DNA of 64,000 nt from Parietichytrium sp. I65-24A (Eukaryota > Sar > Bigyra > Thraustochytrida > Thraustochytriidae): assembly GCA_012862575.1 (NCBI GenBank), contig BLSF01000016.1:62001-126000 (forward strand). Reading direction: 5' to 3'. The notes below the pieces were generated by a model. It made no database searches. It saw only the letters and a list, made by a program, of their open reading frames with translations, and was not told the DNA's origin. Made by a program: the position numbers and the translations under genes. This document shows positions 59,643-64,000 of the stretch, piece after piece (position 1 is the first letter of the stretch; every line of letters starts with the position of its first letter).

Positions 59643-60797
59643 TCACGCTGCTCGCCTTGGCCTGTCCACTGCCTCCTGCATGCTCTCTCGTAGCTCGCTC
59701 GCGTCAATCGGCAACGCTCCTGGCAGCGCCAGCGCGTTCACAACTGCCATCATGGTCGCCGCCAGCGTGTCGTCTCTTCCTCGAGCTGCGAACCACCCTT
59801 CCTCTCGCGCCGTCTCCGCCACCGTCGCCAAATACCTCAGCAGCGCCGCGCACCCTTCGTCTGACGCGGCCGCCACCTCCAGATACGCGTCCGCGCCGCC
59901 CAGCTCCTCGCACAGTCCCCGCACCACCGTCTCCGCGCTCTCTTCTCCGTCTCCATCTTGACCATCTTGTCCATCTTGACCAACTTGTCCTCTTCCTTTC
60001 GCGTTGCGCACCAGTTCCCGCGCCGTTTCGAACAAGGCGTCGTCCCCCGCGTACGCCGCCAGTCCCAGCACCCACCTAGCACTGGGTGCGCGCGTACACC
60101 CGAGCTGTCCCCGCGCACCGGCCGCCGCCCACCATCCCGCCGCGCGCCTCCCGGCCTCCATCTCCTTCTCCTTCTCCGCGGACGGCTCGGGGTCTGAGGT
60201 CAGAGGGTGCGCGGCGGGGACACCCCCGCTGGAGAGGGCCAGGCGCGCGAGCGCGAAGCCAAGGTCCGCGGGGACACCTTCCCCCGAAGCGTACGCGGCG
60301 CGCGCCAGACGCTCGTCGCACGCCCCCGCAGCTACGCCCCTCTCACAGAGTACGCGCAGCACGTCCTCGCGCCCCGGCCGCGACCGCGCCCACGCCGAGG
60401 ACACTCTGGGCCACTGGGACGCATGGGACGCATGGGACACATGGGACAGCTGGGACGCACGGGACGCGACGGGCGGGAGATGGGACAGGCCGGCGCGGAG
60501 GATGGCGGCGCGGAAGGAAGGGTCCGCGGGCGCGGGCAGGGCCCAGTCGAGGAGGAAACGTGCGCGGAACGGCGCGGACGGCGGGACGAGGACGGGCAGG
60601 AGGCGGAGGTACGCGGACAAGGACTGCGAGGACAGAACGCAGAGCAGCACGCGGCGAAGGCGCTTGGCAAGACACCATGCGGCGCTCAGATCGGACTCAT
60701 TCAGCAGAGATGACGACAGCGACAGCGCCAACGACGTCAGCTCACAGTCCGCGGACGCCATAGACATACGCTCACAGTCCGCGGACGCCATAGACAT
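59643..60797 (-). CDS. GC-rich unknown protein with duplicated start
   Basis: The protein has 384 residues from the ATG at 60797, chosen because a TATATAAAA box lies about 95 bp upstream and the longer frame to 61130 has no ATG at its end and poor composition. It begins MSMASADCER twice: a 30-bp direct repeat duplicates the initiation codon and nine residues. The body is Ala/Leu/Arg-rich and helical (AAWCLAKRLRRVLL, ADLGFALARLAL, CTRAPSARWVLGLAAYAGDD), with a degenerate SHVSHASHASQ stretch encoded by a GGGACGCAT-type repeat (about 60415-60470) and GQDGQDGQDG (about 59955-59990). No known domain is recognised. Third positions are almost all G or C; one 60-base line (60001-60060) has 43 G+C. 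It may be a helical-repeat protein. Confidence 0.55.
   Translation of the reverse strand: MSMASADCERMSMASADCELTSLALSLSSSLLNESDLSAAWCLAKRLRRVLLCVLSSQSLSAYLRLLPVLVPPSAPFRARFLLDWALPAPADPSFRAAILRAGLSHLPPVASRASQLSHVSHASHASQWPRVSSAWARSRPGREDVLRVLCERGVAAGACDERLARAAYASGEGVPADLGFALARLALSSGGVPAAHPLTSDPEPSAEKEKEMEAGRRAAGWWAAAGARGQLGCTRAPSARWVLGLAAYAGDDALFETARELVRNAKGRGQVGQDGQDGQDGDGEESAETVVRGLCEELGGADAYLEVAAASDEGCAALLRYLATVAETAREEGWFAARGRDDTLAATMMAVVNALALPGALPIDASELRESMQEAVDRPRRAA
60768..60797 (-). repeat. 30-bp direct repeat duplicating the start codon (downstream unit 60738-60767)
   Basis: The unit encodes MSMASADCER/L twice in succession, so translation can start at either ATG and give proteins differing by ten residues. 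Confidence 0.75.
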
Positions 60798-61208
60798 ACG
60801 CTGGCAATGGGCGTGATGACTGACTGACTGATGGACTGACTGCTGCTCGAATACAATGGAGTGGAGCGGGAGGGAGGTGGAGCTTTGCTTTTTTATATAT
60901 TTCATTCGTTCACCTGGTCGACCAAGGCCAGACGTCATGCCATCTTCACCTTGCGCGTGAGAGTCGCGAGAGTCGTGAAAGCGGAATCCCGTGCACACAT
61001 ACGCACTCACACATGGGCTGCTGCTTCGCGAAAGCAAAGTGCAAATTGCAAAGTGCAATGTTTCGTGAAGAGTAGGAGCAGAGGCACTCGGCGCAAAGGC
61101 TCCCTTTGGAGTGGAGTTTGGGGAATGCAAATGCGGAGAGAAGATGCTGATGCATCTGGTTGGAAGGGTCGATGAAGAGTGGGGATGGAGAATCTGGAGA
61201 GTTAATGG
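60798..61208. other. Spacer of 0.4 kb
   Basis: It holds the promoter of the GC-rich gene and the 3' side of the AAA gene. The frame of the former continues here without an ATG at its start. No other gene. Confidence 0.5.
60891..60899 (-). promoter_or_regulatory. TATA box TATATAAAA
   Basis: It lies on the minus strand about 95 bp upstream of the ATG at 60797 and fits the distance expected for a TATA promoter, which supports that start. Confidence 0.5.
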
Positions 61209-62618
61209 TCATGCATTGTTGAGAGCTAGCAGTTCGCTTGCCGAGTACATTTTCCGGCTGTGTTGCTGTGTTCGAGACTCCAGCACAGCCTTGAGGTCAT
61301 CGCAATCGGGCTTGCGAACGCGGATCAGCGCCACCGGGACCTCTGCAAAGCCCAGCCCGGCTCCTGGACGCTCCGACCCTTCTTCGGGGCCGTCAAAGAC
61401 GGGCTCGTAGCCGATAAGTGCTCCGTGATTATCGACTGTCTCACGAAAGTGCCGGCATATTTTGCACTGCTCATAGGGGCGGTCGATCGTGCGTCGCAGA
61501 ATGGAAACGATCGCTGCCGCAGACTCGTCTCGAGTGTTGCACAGCAAGATTGGCTGGAATGCGGCCGCCAGAGCTGGTTCGTCTTTCAGAAAGCTCTGCA
61601 AGAGTGCTTTCTTGGCCTTCTCGTCGGGCAAAGGGCAATAGATTTTCTTATCAAACCGCCTGCGAAGCGGCGGCTCAATGTTTTCAATATCTCGAGCTGT
61701 GGCCACTATAAACGCGCCGCGGTAAGAATTCTCCACGTCACGAAGCGCCAAGAAAAGCTCTTCTTTCACCTTCGCAGAAGCCCTGGGATTCGGAGCTCGT
61801 TTCTCGCCTGCGTGCAAAAGCACTCCATCGGCGCTCTTGCTTGCCCACTCCACATTTTCTATCAGGAGGACCGTAGGAAGCCCAGCTTGACATCTCGTAT
61901 TCACCGCGCGAAAGGCACGGCGAACGATAGCTTCGCCATCCCCGACCGCGGCGCATAATAGGGCGAGATCTAGAACTTGCACCACGCCTGGGAGCTCTTG
62001 GTCGAGACCCGGAAACTGCCGCATCGCGATTCGTGCGACAGTTTTCAAAGCCAAAGTCTTCCCCACGCCAGAAGGACCGTGAAGCAGCGCGCAACGCCAA
62101 CTTTTTCTCCGATGAGCTACAAGAGAGGGGAACCTCAGAGGCAATGCCACTTGTTGCTGCAAAAACGTTGCTGCCTCCCCTAGCCCGTGTAAATCGTCCA
62201 ACCCCATTTCCGCCTCTCGAAGTTGTTGTTCCAGCTCCTTGTCCTGCAGCCCGCTCCTCTCGTCCTCCGAGCCAAGCATCCACTTATCAGTGGAGACGAA
62301 GGCCTCTATCTCGCGCGCCCGGGCCAGGACCATTTGTGCCATTTCACTCGGCCACGCCACGTCCCTTTTCCCCTCTTCGTGAGCACTTTCTTCATCCTCA
62401 TCTTCATCTTCGAGGTCGACACCATCAAAACTGTCAGCTTCCGCGCCGTTCGTAGCACGTCTCGACTGCGATACAGCAGTCTTCAATGCAGAACTCAAGT
62501 GACTCCTATCAATTGCGGCGCACGCCAGCATCTCGGCGTGCGCGCGGCGGTATGCGATTGCAGCAGCTTCCAAGTCGCCTCGGGCGTCCAATTCCAGCGC
62601 CTCTTCGAGCGACGACAT
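61209..62618 (-). CDS. AAA ATPase of the VPS4/katanin (meiotic) type with altered Walker B
   Basis: The protein has 469 residues. Its N-terminus (MSSLEEALELDARGDLEAAA, then IAYRRAHAEML) fits an MIT-like helical bundle, which binds ESCRT-III or microtubules in this family. A disordered acidic linker follows (about 65-85). The ATPase core has Walker A GPSGVGKT (about 183), and FIVATARDIENIEPPLRRRFDKK followed by IYCPLPDEKAKKALL, close to the ATNxPxxLDxAIRRRFxKRIYIPLP of VPS4/katanin, including the Arg fingers. Walker B, normally hhhhDE, reads VLLIENVE (about 254): Asp has become Glu and the catalytic Glu has become Asn. ATP could bind but hydrolysis is doubtful. It could act as a regulator of an active partner. 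The single exon is complete. Confidence 0.8.
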   Translation of the reverse strand: MSSLEEALELDARGDLEAAAIAYRRAHAEMLACAAIDRSHLSSALKTAVSQSRRATNGAEADSFDGVDLEDEDEDEESAHEEGKRDVAWPSEMAQMVLARAREIEAFVSTDKWMLGSEDERSGLQDKELEQQLREAEMGLDDLHGLGEAATFLQQQVALPLRFPSLVAHRRKSWRCALLHGPSGVGKTLALKTVARIAMRQFPGLDQELPGVVQVLDLALLCAAVGDGEAIVRRAFRAVNTRCQAGLPTVLLIENVEWASKSADGVLLHAGEKRAPNPRASAKVKEELFLALRDVENSYRGAFIVATARDIENIEPPLRRRFDKKIYCPLPDEKAKKALLQSFLKDEPALAAAFQPILLCNTRDESAAAIVSILRRTIDRPYEQCKICRHFRETVDNHGALIGYEPVFDGPEEGSERPGAGLGFAEVPVALIRVRKPDCDDLKAVLESRTQQHSRKMYSASELLALNNA

Positions 62619-63549
62619 TTGCCCGAGTTTGCGTCAGTTGCGCCGGTTTACGACACTCCGTCTACACCGAAACGCAGCGGCATCCCAATCGCTTGTTAGT
62701 GATGTCCCGTTCCTTCTATAACCGCCCCCCTCAAACCCTTCTTCTGTGCGCATGTGTATATATCGTTTTCGAACGCTTCTTGTGGCCCCTGTGTCCCACA
62801 ACTTTATCAGTTCGCGATCGCTGCTGCAGTGCACTGGAAGCTCGGCCGCCATGGAAAAGCATAACGCACATATTTGATTAGACGATTCGTTGAAAGTCTT
62901 CTATCCCCTATTCGGCGGCTCAGATATTGACTTAGTTGTGAGTTGAGGATAGTTGAGGATAGTTGATGATGACCTCGACGATTATGACGTACGCGACAGT
63001 GAGATGAAGATATAGGACGAGAACATCGCGGATGTTCGCAGACGAAGGGTCTCTGGTCGTGTGGTTATTGACGATCAGAATAGGACGCCACGGAAAGATG
63101 TAAAGTTGCCGGACTCGGCAACGTGATTGCCTGGTGTAAGATGAGATATACTTCCCATTAGTGGGTACCGGAAGCGATATTCGTCTTTCCGCTTCCGCAA
63201 AATTGCAAAACCACACAAGTCGCGGCATTTAGCATGGGAGCGGAGCTTTCCTTGGCTCGAAATCAAAAAGTGCAGTCCGAGAACGATTAATTTGAAATAG
63301 TCCTTCTATCTCTCTAGTTCATACACAGCGTCCAATATCTATCAATCATAGCGGCCAGATGGTCTTGCTCGTTTCGATCCAGTCTTACCTTCTATTCCGC
63401 CGTGAGTGTTGTGGCTATTTAGAAAAATGCAATGCGCAGCGGCGTTAAAGCAACGGCGGCGTAGCGAATAAAATCTTGAGAACGAACGGTTGCAACAACA
63501 GCAACAACAACGACAAGTACACGCCTGGCCTGGCTGCAACCTACGTCGC
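62619..63549. other. Intergenic spacer, 0.93 kb
   Basis: It has a TATATA near 62757-62762 about 140 bp upstream of the AAA gene start (minus strand), a repeat GATAGTTGAG near 62945-62965, and a CAACAACAG tract (about 63487-63512) near the RDD gene stop. No gene is seen. Confidence 0.5.
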
Positions 63550-63999
63550 TCATTCCTTGGCGTCGTCTTCAATGTCACGTCGTATTTTTTCCTCGAGTCG
63601 TTCAGCGCGATCAGGCTGCTCAGGAATTACGTACGTTCGACCAATCAAGTCGCCTATCCGCTGTCCCTTCGGAGTGAAGAGCAGGAAGCCCAGCTCAGTG
63701 CCGGACAATGCGAACCCGGCCGCGGGTAGACCAATCAAGACCGTGTAAACCGGGGCGTAAAAGTTTCTGAAAAAATTGTTCCAGCGAGAAGGCAGCTGTC
63801 CGTCCGTCCGCACAATCTCTAGCTTGAGTAGCTTCTTTCCCGGCGAGCGGGTGCCCCCCTCTATGATCATGTCCCTGCCAGTGAAAAGGGCCCAGGTGGA
63901 CAGCCCCACGCAAATCTGCGCGCTCATCAGACTCTCCAGGTCAAAGTACACCACCAGCCCAAACAGGCAGCCCGAGCCAAAACTAAGGGCAAAGTCCAC
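63550..63999 (-). CDS. RDD-family membrane protein, 5' part outside window
   Basis: The frame is open to the right edge, so the N-terminus is missing; 149 residues are visible. The segment RSPGKKLLKLEIVRTDGQ followed by PSRWNNFFRNFYAPV and FTPKGQRIGDLIGRTYVI matches the RDD domain, in which a SPGK-type loop, an amphipathic helix with RN and a final KGQR.GD.I..T.V are characteristic. Hydrophobic helices flank these elements (VYTVLIGLPAAGFAL; GCLFGLVVYFDLESL). RDD proteins are multi-pass membrane proteins of uncertain, possibly transport-related, function. The C-terminus is charged (ERLEEKIRRDIEDDAKE) and probably cytosolic. The presence of an RDD domain in a eukaryotic nuclear gene may reflect an organelle or bacterial origin, but this is an inference. 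Confidence 0.75.
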   Translation of the reverse strand: MDFALSFGSGCLFGLVVYFDLESLMSAQICVGLSTWALFTGRDMIIEGGTRSPGKKLLKLEIVRTDGQLPSRWNNFFRNFYAPVYTVLIGLPAAGFALSGTELGFLLFTPKGQRIGDLIGRTYVIPEQPDRAERLEEKIRRDIEDDAKE

Positions 64000-64000
64000 T

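Noticed and set aside
60798-61130. N-terminal extension of the GC-rich protein
   Set aside because: The frame has no ATG at its end and overlaps a TATA box placed correctly for the ATG at 60797.

Overview
The window is nuclear DNA of a unicellular eukaryote with compact, intron-poor genes. About twenty protein genes fill roughly 60% of it. Most are single long reading frames, but at least four carry short introns (about 60-220 bp) with GTAAGT/GTGAGT donors and AG acceptors. I found these by following known protein families across the breaks: a ubiquitin fusion, CCT-beta, an LRR protein and a MAP3K-epsilon-type kinase. A likely orthologue of the axonemal protein ZMYND12/TAX-1 suggests a cell that makes a flagellum at some stage. 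The long Tudor-like repeat protein, a class III cyclase with an ATPase module and an MAP3K-epsilon kinase would suit a stramenopile such as a thraustochytrid, but I cannot fix the taxon from sequence alone.

Left part (1-20 kb): a partial ARM-repeat protein, a small unknown protein, a P-loop kinase-like protein and a LITAF-like membrane protein. Then comes a 2231-residue protein on the minus strand that joins a dead-looking cytidine deaminase domain, a SAM domain, EF-hands and 17 Tudor-like repeats. After it lie a secreted aspartic protease, a two-unit ubiquitin/NEDD8-like fusion, a WBP2-like GRAM protein, a four-exon LRR protein and the ZMYND12-like TPR protein.

Middle (20-43 kb): an 1827-residue IQ/zinc-finger protein, an MIF-family tautomerase, a double-hotdog thioesterase, a very acidic ankyrin protein, two tandem four-helix membrane proteins sharing an upstream element, and a divergent G-protein alpha subunit.

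Right part (43-64 kb): a soluble-adenylyl-cyclase-like protein ending in a CaaX box (head-to-head with the G-alpha gene), a five-exon CCT-beta gene, and a CREST-type membrane protein that appears twice around a single N. That 2.16-kb duplication looks like two overlapping contigs placed end to end. The MAP3K-epsilon/Cdc7-like kinase, a GC-rich unknown gene, an AAA protein with a damaged Walker B motif and a partial RDD membrane protein complete the window.

The intergenic DNA contains two short motifs that recur exactly far more often than expected (GTACTCGAGTAC and TGACAGTGAATTC), CTAG-rich tracts, perfect 18-22-bp palindromes and several microsatellites. I saw no transposon, virus-derived element, tRNA, rRNA or CRISPR array.
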